DNA of 64,000 nt from UBA2966 sp965242505 (GTDB lineage: Bacteria > Pseudomonadota > Alphaproteobacteria > UBA2966), in contig OZ251449.1 in assembly GCA_965242505.1 (NCBI GenBank), positions 2,480,001 to 2,544,000 of the forward strand, in the 5' to 3' direction. Positions 1 through 8,097 of the stretch are shown one piece after another. The translations under genes and the position numbers were made by a program. Each line of letters begins with the position of its first letter. Positions within the stretch are counted from its first letter, which is position 1. The notes below the pieces were generated by a model. That model made no database searches. It was not told where the DNA came from and was given only the letters and a program-made list of their open reading frames with translations.

Positions 1-309
1 GCGCATCTCCGCCGCGGTCGGAACGAACAGCGACAGGTCGAGGTCGTCGTTCCCGGCCGCGGTCGAGGAGCGCGTGTGCACCGCCGCCAGCAGGGCGCCG
101 TGAGTCTCTTCCAGCCGGCGCAGCGCGGCCTCGTCGACCCGGAAGTTCGCGCGCGAGTTGTCCGCGACCTCGGCGACGGGACGGTAGACGGGACGGTCGC
201 GGCTCCCGAACACGGCGCCGAACGCCTCCCCCGGGAAGGCCTCGAGCGCGTGGGCGTCCATGGCGTCCTGGAGACCCTCGAACAGCCGGGTCTGCTCTAT
301 CCAGTACAT
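1..309 (-). CDS. JAB/Mov34-like domain protein, N-terminal part (runs off window)
   Basis: The frame is open from an ATG at 309 to the window edge (103 codons seen), with a GGAG ribosome site nine bases upstream. The layout resembles phage-tail-type JAB metallopeptidases: an N-terminal helix ending in EAFPGEAFGAVFG (the place of the family's catalytic Glu), then two beta strands, then AAVHTRS where the family has HSHP. The second zinc His is Arg here, and the downstream SxxD pattern is only TAAE, so the protein may be inactive. It follows the RiPP-precursor remnant on the same strand. The family call is inference from motif layout; the C-terminus is outside the window. Confidence 0.4.
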   Translation of the reverse strand, partial: MYWIEQTRLFEGLQDAMDAHALEAFPGEAFGAVFGSRDRPVYRPVAEVADNSRANFRVDEAALRRLEETHGALLAAVHTRSSTAAGNDDLDLSLFVPTAAEMR

Positions 310-683
310 CCGAATCCGCTCCAGGGTTCGCGCCCGGCCCGCGCCGCCGGAACCGGCGAGGAACGGTCCGCGCCGCGGACCGTTCCTCGCTTGGCGAACG
401 AGCCGGAACCCGGCGCGACCGAGGTCGGTATTCCGAGTATTCCCTGCCGGCGATACGCTGCCACATCGGGTTGAGCCGCTTGCCCCCCTTGCCGCCGGCG
501 ATCATTTCCATGTCCGTGTCCGACAGGGCCGCGTTCGGGTCGGACGGCATGACGAAGTGGAAGACCTCGTCCGAGTCCTCCTCGATCCTGACGTCGTATC
601 CGGGAGACAGGTCGACGCCGAAGTCGTTGAGAACGGCTCTCGGATTCGTGTCCGCGCGCGATGCTCAAGTCCATGTCACTCAT
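310..683 (-). pseudogene. Frameshifted RiPP precursor with nitrile-hydratase-type leader (NHLP/TOMM propeptide)
   Basis: One reading frame encodes TNPRAVLNDFGVDLSPGYDV, then an acidic stretch EEDSDEVFHFVMPSDP and LSDTDMEMIAGG. This matches the order of NHLP leaders: an (A/D)PRAVL-FGV-L nitrile-hydratase-alpha-like start, VR-EDT-D--H-VLP, then LSDEEL--VAGG with a double-Gly cleavage site. The only ATG starts (683 and 674, giving MSDMDLSIAR) are in another frame, and the two frames join if one base is removed in the GCGCGCGG run near 652-660. After Gly-Gly comes a basic tail (KGGKRLNPMWQRIAGREYSE) with no stop before the next gene. Either the gene is broken or the assembly has an indel. No maturation enzyme is visible in the window. 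Confidence 0.5.
358..388. repeat. Perfect 15-bp inverted repeat hairpin
   Basis: The arm GAGGAACGGTCCGCG at 358-372 is followed by one C and then its exact reverse complement at 374-388. It lies between the RiPP-like leader and the start of the JAB-like gene. There is no T run on either side, so it is not a classical intrinsic terminator. It may be an attenuator, an RNA-processing hairpin or a protein site. Confidence 0.7.
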
Positions 684-737
684 ACAGTAGCCGGAGGGGA
701 ACCCTGATTTCAGGCGCCGACGCCGCGCCGCGATGGC

Positions 738-843
738 CGTTCGCGCTCCTCCCCCCTGACAGGGGGGAGGTCGGGAGGGGGGTGGATCGCGGTCGCGCAA
801 CGCCGCGCAATCATCGATCCCTGCCGGCATGAGAAACGCGGGC
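738..843 (-). repeat. Intergenic repeat A, copy 1 (shortened)
   Basis: This carries the family hallmark, a near-perfect GC palindrome at 748-770, followed by GTCGGGAGGGGGGTGGATCGCGG and ending in a GAGAAACGCGGG-type terminus. The second hairpin block found in full copies is absent. It fills the gap between the RiPP remnant and the FIST gene. Confidence 0.75.
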
Positions 844-860
844 CGGCCGGTCGACATCCG

Positions 861-886
861 GCCTCGACGGGGGCGTCCGTCGAGGC
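861..886 (-). terminator. Hairpin just downstream of the FIST gene
   Basis: GCCTCGACGG (861-870) pairs perfectly with CCGTCGAGGC (877-886) around a six-base loop, eight bases past the stop of the minus-strand FIST gene. The position fits a transcription terminator or 3' stabilising hairpin; no U tract follows. Confidence 0.5.
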
Positions 887-893
887 CCCGTGG

Positions 894-2012
894 CTACAGG
901 AACAGGGAGAGGACGCCGGTATATCCATAGAGCCGCCGATGGCTGATCTCGCCGTTGCAGAACACGCCGACCAGGGGCACGTCGCCGAGCGCGGTCCGGA
1001 TGGCGCGGAGCTCCGCCGAGTCGGGACCGAACAGGTTCGGTCCCCGCGCCAGACAGGAATGATAGACGCCGCCTCTCGGCCGCGATTCCCCCACCCGGCG
1101 CCCGAGGTCCTCAAGCATCCGCGTCAGGTCCAAGCGCGCCGCCTCCCCGTCCCGGCGGCAGATCATGACGGTGTCGCCCCTGTCGACCATGGCACCGACG
1201 GCGAACGCGTCGGCGGCCGGATCGATGGCGACGAGATTGCGGACGAGGTAGTCGGGCCGGTCCGCGCCGCTCACCGGAAAGGCCACGTGGATGTAGCCGC
1301 CGATGCGCCGGAGGTCGCGGGCCAGAACCTCGCCGACGTCCTCCTTCAGGGCCTCGAGGGCGGGCCGCCCGTCCAGCTCGACGATGACGTTCTCCCGGCA
1401 GTCGGTCACCTCGCGCACGGGACCGATGGGGGCGCAGCCTTGGGTCAGTCCCGTCGCGACGGCGACGTCCGGTTCGAACAACACGCCCGACACGCCGCCC
1501 GCGGTCACCGCGCCGGCGAGTTGCGGATGAGCGCCGCGCGAAGACGTGAGACCCCCGACGAGAAACGCCCCCGTGGCCTCGACGACCGCCGGGATCAGGT
1601 CGTCCAGATTGGCGTTGCGGGGGTCGGCATGCACGATTCCGAACCGCCCTTCCCGCGTTCCCAACGCGCCGGCCAGCCGCGCCGCCGCCTCGTCGGGGGT
1701 GTCCGAACCCGTATCGAGCAGATGGATCGCGTCATCCGGGACCGAGCCGGCGAGAAGCGCGAGAGCGGGCCGGTCGAAGTATTCGGCGCCCGTGGCGCAT
1801 ATCCCGATTCCCGTCGCGCCGACCCAGGTTTCGATCCCGGTGCGGATCCGCAGCTCGTCCCGGATGTCCCGGACGTCGTCGGCGAAATGGTCCGTGACGT
1901 AGAGAAAGCCGACGTTCGCCCCGTCGCGCGGAACGTCCGCCATGACGAGCGCGCCGCGCAGGGCGCCATGCCAGTCGGACGCCGCCGCGTGGCCCATGCG
2001 GAAGGGAGTCAT
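894..2012 (-). CDS. FIST N/C domain sensory protein
   Basis: A 372-residue protein starting MTPFRMGHAAASDW, a typical opening of FIST proteins (F-intracellular sensory domain, proposed to bind small ligands such as amino acids). The N-terminal FIST domain covers about residues 1-210, with the family's glycine-rich GGLTSSRG segment. The FIST_C part follows and ends in SRPRGGVYHSCLARGPNLFG and the terminal VPLVGVFCNGEI segment, both characteristic. No kinase, cyclase or methyl-acceptor domain is attached, so it is a stand-alone sensor. An in-frame ATG at 2021 is an alternative start; neither has a strong ribosome site. Its stop is followed by a hairpin. Whether it works with the upstream dioxygenase gene is unknown. 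Confidence 0.85.
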   Translation of the reverse strand: MTPFRMGHAAASDWHGALRGALVMADVPRDGANVGFLYVTDHFADDVRDIRDELRIRTGIETWVGATGIGICATGAEYFDRPALALLAGSVPDDAIHLLDTGSDTPDEAAARLAGALGTREGRFGIVHADPRNANLDDLIPAVVEATGAFLVGGLTSSRGAHPQLAGAVTAGGVSGVLFEPDVAVATGLTQGCAPIGPVREVTDCRENVIVELDGRPALEALKEDVGEVLARDLRRIGGYIHVAFPVSGADRPDYLVRNLVAIDPAADAFAVGAMVDRGDTVMICRRDGEAARLDLTRMLEDLGRRVGESRPRGGVYHSCLARGPNLFGPDSAELRAIRTALGDVPLVGVFCNGEISHRRLYGYTGVLSLFL

Positions 2013-2068
2013 GGGCGGCATGGTGGCCAAACCCTGTTCACCGCGCAAGCGTCCGCCGGTCGCCCGAT

Positions 2069-2911
2069 TCAGGCGGCATCGTCGAACGCCACGAACATGC
2101 GATAGAGGGTGCGTTTGGCGTCGGCGGGATAGTCGGGCGTGGCGCTGTGCATGGTCGACCGGTTGTCGAAGAACACGATCTGGCGGTCCCGCCACTTGTG
2201 CCGATACTGGAACCGGGGGAGCAGCGCATGCGCGTACAGCTCTTCGAGCAGGCTGTCGCTCTCCGCCTCCGAACAGCCGACGATCCGGACGGTCCAGCCC
2301 GGACTCACGTAGAGGGACCTGCGGCCGGTCTCGGGGATGATCTTGACCACCGGGTGCTCCACCTCCGGGCGCGCCGCGCGCTGGTCGTCCGAAAGCTTCA
2401 CGATCGAGTCGCCGGGGTTGCGGCCGCCGTAGCGGTGAACGGCGGTCAGGCCCTCGATCCTGTCCTTGAGGGCGGCGGGCAACGCCTCGTAGGCGCCGGC
2501 CATGTCCGCGAACCGGGTATCGCCGCCTTCCTTCGGCACCTGCACCGAATACAGGAACGACACGTCGCACGGTTTCTCCTCGTAGGTCAGGTCGGCGTGC
2601 CAGAAGGAACCGGCGGCGCGTCCGGTCGCGCGGCCGAAACCGGAGTCGGGGTCGTTGGAGACGACCGCGATCTCGCTGGCCTCGGGATGGTGGTACTGGC
2701 TGAGGACGTGCGGCCGGAACGCGCCGAAGCGGCGGCCGAAGTCGACCAGTACCTTGACGTCCGCAGGCGCCTCCGAGATCACGGCGACCTGATGCTCGAT
2801 GAGAGCGCCCTTGATCTCCGAGAACGTCGCCTCGTCGAGCGGCGCGGCCAGATCGACGTTGCCGATCTCCACGCCGAACGATTCGCCCAGGGGCGTCATG
2901 CTGATCGTCAT
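2069..2911 (-). CDS. TauD/TfdA-family Fe(II)/2-oxoglutarate dioxygenase
   Basis: A 280-residue protein of normal family length. The iron facial triad is visible: H105-x-D107 in SFWHADLTYEE and the distal H255 in FFDNRSTMHSATPDY, with R267 or R271 in KRTLYRMF as the 2-oxoglutarate-binding Arg. The family hydroxylates and cleaves substrates such as taurine, sulfonates or phenoxyacetates using 2-oxoglutarate and O2. The substrate cannot be read from the sequence, and no sulfonate ABC transporter lies nearby, so tauD is not assigned. The start at MTISMTPLGESFGVEI is preferred because upstream sequence enters a repeat. It lies 56 bases upstream of the FIST gene on the same strand. Confidence 0.9.
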   Translation of the reverse strand: MTISMTPLGESFGVEIGNVDLAAPLDEATFSEIKGALIEHQVAVISEAPADVKVLVDFGRRFGAFRPHVLSQYHHPEASEIAVVSNDPDSGFGRATGRAAGSFWHADLTYEEKPCDVSFLYSVQVPKEGGDTRFADMAGAYEALPAALKDRIEGLTAVHRYGGRNPGDSIVKLSDDQRAARPEVEHPVVKIIPETGRRSLYVSPGWTVRIVGCSEAESDSLLEELYAHALLPRFQYRHKWRDRQIVFFDNRSTMHSATPDYPADAKRTLYRMFVAFDDAA

Positions 2912-3060
2912 CGGAAGAGCCTCGAAAGGGCCTCGCAGCGGCGGGCGGCGAGACGGCCGCGGTCCACGTCGTCGAGCATCCGCCGGATCATAACCGCTTC
3001 GGTCGCGAACAGGCGATTCGAACGGGGCGCAGGGGCCGACGACGCCCCTTCCCCCTGACC

Positions 3061-3130
3061 ATACCACTCTCCTCCCCCCTGACAGGGGGGAGGTCGGGAG
3101 GGGGGTCGCGTCAGGGGGGAGGAGCGCGAA
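3061..3130 (-). repeat. Intergenic repeat A, copy 2 (fragment)
   Basis: Contains the GC palindrome at 3071-3093, then GGTCGGGAGGGGGGTCGCGTC and GGGGGGAGGAGCGCG, as if the first and last blocks of a full element had been joined. It sits in the divergent gap between the dioxygenase and the decarboxylase-like gene. Confidence 0.7.
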
Positions 3131-3240
3131 GGACGCGGCGGCGATTTGCCCGAGCGGGCGGAAGTTCCATAATGATGCCGGATTCCGCGTGACGCCAACC
3201 GCGAACCCTGCAACCTCGAACCCCAAGGGAGGAGCCGGAG

Positions 3241-3612
3241 ATGGACGAAAAACGGTACGAACGCGGCCTCGAGATGCGCAAGGCGGTGATGGGCGAGGAA
3301 TACGTCTCGCGGGTCATGGAGAACGCCGGCGAGTTCGGGAAGGAGTTCCAGGAGTACGTCACCGAAATGGCGTGGGGCGGCGCCTGGGGACGGGAGGGCG
3401 GCCTTTCCAGGCGGGAGCGCAGCATCCTCAACCTCGGCATGCTCGCGGCCATGGGCAAGAGCGAAGAGTTCGCGGGCCATTTCCGCGGCGCCATGCGAAA
3501 CGGATTGACCCTGGAGGATCTCAACGAGGTGCTGTTGCAGATATCGCTGTACTGCGGGTTCCCCACCGGCGTGGAGAGCTATCGCATCGCCAAACGGGTC
3601 CTCGACGAGTAG
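3241..3612 (+). CDS. Carboxymuconolactone decarboxylase-like protein
   Basis: A 123-residue all-helical protein with the CMD core: GGLSRRERSILNLGMLAAMGK, then HFRGAMRNGLTLEDLNEVLLQ and a final helix with CGFPTGVE. This matches the 4-carboxymuconolactone decarboxylase (PcaC) branch in length and motif order. The true substrate is uncertain because no beta-ketoadipate genes are nearby. A good ribosome site (GGGAGGAG) precedes the ATG. It is followed 28 bases later by the dehydrogenase and probably shares its transcript. Confidence 0.85.
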   Translation: MDEKRYERGLEMRKAVMGEEYVSRVMENAGEFGKEFQEYVTEMAWGGAWGREGGLSRRERSILNLGMLAAMGKSEEFAGHFRGAMRNGLTLEDLNEVLLQISLYCGFPTGVESYRIAKRVLDE

Positions 3613-3640
3613 CCACGGCAACCGTCCTGGAGGTGTCCGC

Positions 3641-4507
3641 ATGACCAAGGAAACGGTGGGGTTCATCGGCATCGGCAACATGGGGAGGCCGATCTCGACG
3701 AATCTCTTCAACGCTGGCTACCCCCTCGTCGGATACGACATCGCGGGCACCAGGGAGCGCGCGCCGGAAGGCGCCGCCGTGGGCCGCGACGCCGGCGACG
3801 TGGCGGCCCGGTCCGATATCGTCATGATGAGCCTGCCGGACGGCGACGTCGTGCGGGAGGTCACGGAAGAGATCATCGCGACCAACGACCGCAGGGTGTC
3901 GAGGATCATCGACCTCTCCACCAGCGGCGTGGCCGCCGCCCGGGCCGCGAGCGCCCGCTGCCGGGATTCGGAGATCGGGTTCTACGACGCGCCCGTCTCG
4001 GGCGGCGTCCCGGGTGCCATCGCCGGCGCCGTCACCATCATGTTCGCCGGTCCCGAGGAGGCTTTCGAGCGGCTGAAGCCGCTGCTGGAGACCATCGGCA
4101 AGCCCTTCCTGGTGGGCGCCGAACCGGGTCAGGGCCAGGCGATGAAGGTTCTCAACAACTTCCTGTCCGCGACCGCGATGATCGCGACGAGCGAAGCCAT
4201 CGCCTTCGGCGAGGCCGTCGGCCTCGACGTCGAGCTCATGATCGACGTGCTCAACCTCTCGTCGGGGCGCAACGACGCCACCGCGACCAAGTTCCCCGTG
4301 AACATCATCCCCGGAACGTTCGACCGGGGGTTCACCGCCAGGTTGCTGCAGAAGGACGTCGACCTGTATCGCGACGCCCAGGCCGACGCCGGGACGGCGG
4401 ACCGCGTCAGCAGGGAGATCGTCGAGGGTTTCCGGAAGTTCCACGACGCCGACCCGGAGGCCGACATCACGCGCATCTATCCCTTCGTCAGGGACGGGAA
4501 GCTCTGA
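3641..4507 (+). CDS. NAD(P)-dependent beta-hydroxyacid dehydrogenase (3-hydroxyisobutyrate dehydrogenase family)
   Basis: A 288-residue protein with an N-terminal Rossmann fold (GFIGIGNMG, residues 7-15), the substrate loop DAPVSGGVPGA (about 116-126) and the catalytic Lys169 in GQAMKVLNN, all hallmarks of the HIBADH/tartronate-semialdehyde reductase family. It would oxidise or reduce a beta-hydroxyacid. With glycolate oxidase genes 2-6 kb away, tartronate semialdehyde is a possible substrate, but that is only context. GGAGG lies eight bases before the ATG. It converges with the SDR gene. Confidence 0.9.
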   Translation: MTKETVGFIGIGNMGRPISTNLFNAGYPLVGYDIAGTRERAPEGAAVGRDAGDVAARSDIVMMSLPDGDVVREVTEEIIATNDRRVSRIIDLSTSGVAAARAASARCRDSEIGFYDAPVSGGVPGAIAGAVTIMFAGPEEAFERLKPLLETIGKPFLVGAEPGQGQAMKVLNNFLSATAMIATSEAIAFGEAVGLDVELMIDVLNLSSGRNDATATKFPVNIIPGTFDRGFTARLLQKDVDLYRDAQADAGTADRVSREIVEGFRKFHDADPEADITRIYPFVRDGKL

Positions 4508-4560
4508 GGCCGCGGCGCGGAGACACGCCGACCCGAAGGAAACGACGCGGGCCGGCAACG

Positions 4561-5346
4561 CTACAGAGCCTTGTCGGCGCCTCCGTCGACGGGGAGCATC
4601 CCGCCGTGAACGTGCCGGCCCAGGGGCGAGACGAGAAACGCCACGAAATTGGCGATGTCCTCGGGCTCGCCGAACCGGCGCAGTCCGGACGCGGCGATCC
4701 GCCTCTTCTCCACCTCCTCGGGCGTCGAACCCTCCATCTCCGCCGCCTGACGCAGGTTGTCATAGAGGAGATCGGTCCTGGTCTGGCCGGGGATGACGCA
4801 GTTGACGTTCACGTCGTCGACGAGGCCGAGGCCGGCAAGCGCCTTGGTGAAGTTCATCAACGCGGCGTTCACCGCCGAATTGACCATGAAGTCGTGAACC
4901 GGCGTCTTGCCGCGGGCCCCGGCGACGTTGACGACCGAGCCGCGCGCCTCCTTGAGCATGGGCCAGAACCGCTGGCACATGCGCGCCGCGCCGAACAGCT
5001 TGGGGCCGAAGCCCCGCCGCCAGATCTCGTCCGTCAGGTCGAGAAAGGCGGCGCCCACGGCGACGCCGGCGGAGTTCACCAGGACGTCCGTCCGTCCATA
5101 CGCGGAGGCCGCGGCGTCGAGAGCCGCGTCCGCGCTCGCCGCGTCCCCGAGGTCGAGCGCGCGGATTTCCACCCGGCGGCCGGTCTTCGCCGCGATTTCC
5201 TCTCGCGCGGCCTTCAGGTTCGCCTCCGTCGCCGCCACGAGCAGCAGGTCGCAGCCTTCTTCCGCCAGCTTGCGGGCGATCCCCTTGCCGATCCCGCGGC
5301 TTCCGCCGGCGACGACCGCGACCTTCCCCTCGAGCGCGAGGTCCAT
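4561..5346 (-). CDS. SDR-fold protein with degenerate active site
   Basis: A 261-residue short-chain dehydrogenase/reductase-like protein. The cofactor motif is present as AGGSRGIG (residues 13-20), with NSAG at 91-94 and the closing LPVDGGADK near the end. The catalytic residues are not there: the usual Ser region reads NVAGARG (140-146), and aligning on the conserved AAL puts N156 and N160 where YxxxK should be. It may bind NAD(P) without normal SDR chemistry, or use other residues. It follows the aminotransferase by 32 bases on the same strand, with a GGAAGGAAGG ribosome site, and probably ends the glc-aminotransferase transcript. Confidence 0.85.
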   Translation of the reverse strand: MDLALEGKVAVVAGGSRGIGKGIARKLAEEGCDLLLVAATEANLKAAREEIAAKTGRRVEIRALDLGDAASADAALDAAASAYGRTDVLVNSAGVAVGAAFLDLTDEIWRRGFGPKLFGAARMCQRFWPMLKEARGSVVNVAGARGKTPVHDFMVNSAVNAALMNFTKALAGLGLVDDVNVNCVIPGQTRTDLLYDNLRQAAEMEGSTPEEVEKRRIAASGLRRFGEPEDIANFVAFLVSPLGRHVHGGMLPVDGGADKAL

Positions 5347-5378
5347 TCCCGCCCTTCCTTCCGGAGTGCCAACAGGTC

Positions 5379-6704
5379 TCAGTAGGTGCTCAGGACGTCC
5401 CGAAGCACGCCGGAGATTTCGTCGATGTGACTCTTTTCGGCGATCAACGCCGGCGCCACGAGGGCGCAGTCGCCCGTCGTCTTGAGATGGAGGCCCGCGT
5501 CGAACAGCCTGATCTGCGCGTCGGGGCCCCGGATTCCCGGCCGTTCGGCCGGCGCGAGATCGATACCCGCCATCATCCCCTGCGCCCGGATGTTCTCGAC
5601 GACCGGGACGTCCTCAAGGTCCATGACCGCGTCCGCGAAGTAGGGCGACATCTCCTCGCCCCGCTCGAACAGCCCGTCCCTTTCGTAGATGTCCTGCGTC
5701 GCGAGGCCCGCCGCGCAGGCCGCCGGATGCGCCGAATAGGTGTAGCCGTGAAACAGCTCGATCGAGTTCTCCGGCGCGTTGTCGACGATGGCGTCGTAGA
5801 TCCCTTCCTGGACGGCGACCGCCGACATCGGTTGGGCGCCGTTGGTCATCGCCTTGGCCATGGTTATCATGTCCGGGATCACGTCGAAGGTCTGCGCGGC
5901 GAACGCCTTGCCCGTGCGTCCGAACCCGCAGATCACTTCGTCGAAGATCAGCAGGATGCCGTGCTCGTCGCAGATCCTGCGCAGGCGGTCGAGGTAGCCC
6001 TTCGGCGGGACCAGCCAGCCGGTCGATCCCGCGGCCGGCTCGACGACGCAGGCCGCGATGGTGTCGCCCCCGTAGAGCTGGACGAAGCGCAGGAGGTCGT
6101 CGGCCAGCTCGGCCCCCGTCTCGGGTTGTCCCTTGACGAACTTGTGCTCGGGAAGATCGGTGTGGCGCATGTGCGCCACGCCTGGAAGGCCGGCGCCGTA
6201 CGTGTCGCGGTTTTTGACCAGCCCCGACAGCGACGTGCCGCCGAAGTTCGCGCCGTGATAGGCGCGCTCGCGCGAGACGAAGCGTATCCGCTGGCCCTCG
6301 CCCCTGGCCCGGAAGTAGGCCAGCGCGATCTTCATCGCCGTGTCCACGGCCTCGGAGCCGGAAGTGGCGAAGAACACGCGGTTGAGGTCTCCCGGCGTCA
6401 TCGCCGCGATCCGGGAGGCGAGCTCGAAGGACGCGGGGTGGCCGAGCTGGAAGCTCGTGGCGTAGTCCATCTCCATCAACTGTTTCTGGACGGCGGCGGC
6501 GATCTCCTCGCGGCCGTGGCCCGCGGCGCAGCAGAACAGCCCCGAGCAGGCGTCGATGACCCGTTCGCCCTTGTGGTTCCAGTAGTACATCCCCTCCGCC
6601 TTCGACATCAGGCGCGGCTCTTCCTTGAATTGCCGGTTCGCGGTGAACGGAAGCCAGTGATGTTCGAGCGTATTGGTGAGAGTCTGGACCATCGTGTTCC
6701 CCAT
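5379..6704 (-). CDS. Class III PLP aminotransferase (omega-aminotransferase type)
   Basis: A 441-residue enzyme with full class III architecture: SGLFCCAAGHG, the phosphate-binding ATSGSEAVDTA at about 113-123, EPAAGSTGW, the cofactor Asp255 in LLIFDEVICGFGRTGK, and the Schiff-base Lys284 in ITMAKAMTNGAQP. It most resembles beta-alanine/omega-amino acid:pyruvate transaminases. The amino donor cannot be told from sequence. It lies 80 bases after glcF on the same strand and before the SDR, so it may handle glyoxylate made by glycolate oxidase; that is inference from position. Confidence 0.92.
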   Translation of the reverse strand: MGNTMVQTLTNTLEHHWLPFTANRQFKEEPRLMSKAEGMYYWNHKGERVIDACSGLFCCAAGHGREEIAAAVQKQLMEMDYATSFQLGHPASFELASRIAAMTPGDLNRVFFATSGSEAVDTAMKIALAYFRARGEGQRIRFVSRERAYHGANFGGTSLSGLVKNRDTYGAGLPGVAHMRHTDLPEHKFVKGQPETGAELADDLLRFVQLYGGDTIAACVVEPAAGSTGWLVPPKGYLDRLRRICDEHGILLIFDEVICGFGRTGKAFAAQTFDVIPDMITMAKAMTNGAQPMSAVAVQEGIYDAIVDNAPENSIELFHGYTYSAHPAACAAGLATQDIYERDGLFERGEEMSPYFADAVMDLEDVPVVENIRAQGMMAGIDLAPAERPGIRGPDAQIRLFDAGLHLKTTGDCALVAPALIAEKSHIDEISGVLRDVLSTY

Positions 6705-6784
6705 CAGCCTTGGCGCCGCGGTCGGACCGGCGCGTCGCCCCGGACGCTATCACGCCCCGGGAACGGTGGCGAGTCGGAGCGGCC

Positions 6785-8083
6785 TCACGCGCGCCCCGCG
6801 CCCGACATGGCGGGCGGCGGGGGGCCGCCCGTCGCCCAATCCAGAAGCTCCACCGTGTGGACGACGGGAACGTCGGTATACGCCCCGATCTGCGCGATGC
6901 AGCCCAGGTTGCCCGCCGCGACGACGTCGGGCCCCACCCGTTCCAGGTTCGCGGCCTTGCGCGCCCCGAGCCGCGACGCGATGGCCGGCTGGAGCATGTT
7001 GTAGGTTCCGGCGGAACCGCAGCACAGGTGCCCTTCGGCCGGCGAGCGGACGTCGAACCCCGCTTCCGCGAGCAGGCGGCGCGGCGGCTCGGTGAGTCCC
7101 TGTCCGTGGCGCAGGGAACAGGCGTCGTGATAGGCCACGACCGTCGATCGCGCCGGCCCCGGCTTCAGGCCCAGACGCGAGAGCAGTTCGCTCGCGTCGA
7201 CGGCGCGCTCGGCCACGTCGGACGCGGCCTCGCGGAGTTCCGGCCGGTTCCGGAACAGGTGGGCGTAGTCCTTGATCGCGGCGCCGCACCCGGACGCGTT
7301 GACGACGATCGCGTCGAGGCCGTCGCCCTGGATCTCGCGCCGCCACGCCCGAACGCTCCGTTCCGCGAACCGCAGCGCCGCCCGTTCGTCGCCGAGATGG
7401 AGGTTGAGGGCGCCGCAACAGCCCGCGCCTTCGGCGATCACCACCTCGCATCCGTGCCGCCGCAGGACGCGCGCCGTCGCCTCGTGGATCTCCGTCCCCG
7501 TCACCGACTGGACGCAGCCCGTCATCAGCGCCGCCCGCATACGCCGTTCGCCTTCCGCGGGATGGCGGCCGGCGGAGACGATCGGCGCCGGGCCGCGGGC
7601 GATGCCGGGCGACAGGCGCGCCAGGGCCGCCAGACGCGGCGGCAGCAGCGCCGGGAACCGGCGCGCCAGGGCCCCCGCCGACATGGCGATACGGAGCGCC
7701 GGCGGCCTGACCAGCACCCAGCCCAGGAAGCGCCGCAACCAACGGTCCGGCCACGGCCGGCGGAACGTCGATTCGATGTGGACGCGCGTCTGGTCGACGA
7801 GGCGCCGGTAGTCGACTCCCGCCGGGCACGTCGACACGCAGGACAGGCAGGAGAGGCACCGGTCCATGTGCTTGACGGTCTCCGCCGCCGGGGGACCGCC
7901 GGTCTCCAGCATCTCCTTCATGAGATAGATGCGCCCCCGCGGCGAATCGAGCTCGTCCCCGAGCAGGACGTAGGTCGGGCAGGTCGCCAGACAGAAACCG
8001 CAGTGGACGCACTTCCGAAGCACGCGGTTCGCGTCGGCGATCAGGGGATCGGCGATCTGCTCTTCGGAGAAACGGGTCTGCAT
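6785..8083 (-). CDS. glcF: Glycolate oxidase iron-sulfur subunit
   Basis: A 432-residue protein. Two N-terminal ferredoxin-type 4Fe-4S motifs are clear: C25-x2-C28-x2-C31-x3-C35 (CVHCGFCLATCP) and C77-x2-C80-x2-C83-x3-C87 (CLSCLSCVSTCP). The rest has two CCG heterodisulfide-reductase-type repeats (GAGCCGAL and HLCCGSAG), as in GlcF. It passes electrons from the GlcD/GlcE flavoproteins to the membrane quinone pool. The start MQTRFSEEQIADP lies 14 bases after glcE and matches the usual GlcF N-terminus. Confidence 0.95.
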   Translation of the reverse strand: MQTRFSEEQIADPLIADANRVLRKCVHCGFCLATCPTYVLLGDELDSPRGRIYLMKEMLETGGPPAAETVKHMDRCLSCLSCVSTCPAGVDYRRLVDQTRVHIESTFRRPWPDRWLRRFLGWVLVRPPALRIAMSAGALARRFPALLPPRLAALARLSPGIARGPAPIVSAGRHPAEGERRMRAALMTGCVQSVTGTEIHEATARVLRRHGCEVVIAEGAGCCGALNLHLGDERAALRFAERSVRAWRREIQGDGLDAIVVNASGCGAAIKDYAHLFRNRPELREAASDVAERAVDASELLSRLGLKPGPARSTVVAYHDACSLRHGQGLTEPPRRLLAEAGFDVRSPAEGHLCCGSAGTYNMLQPAIASRLGARKAANLERVGPDVVAAGNLGCIAQIGAYTDVPVVHTVELLDWATGGPPPPAMSGAGRA

Positions 8084-8097
8084 GTCGCCAGCGCTCC

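Noticed and set aside
748..770. GC palindrome read as an intrinsic terminator
   Set aside because: No U tract follows on either strand, and the same block recurs in mobile-looking repeats, so it is listed as a repeat, though it may still end transcripts.
2069..2570. Upstream extension of the FIST frame into the dioxygenase gene
   Set aside because: The frame overlaps TauD on the same strand without domain content; the FIST N-terminus at 2012 is normal.
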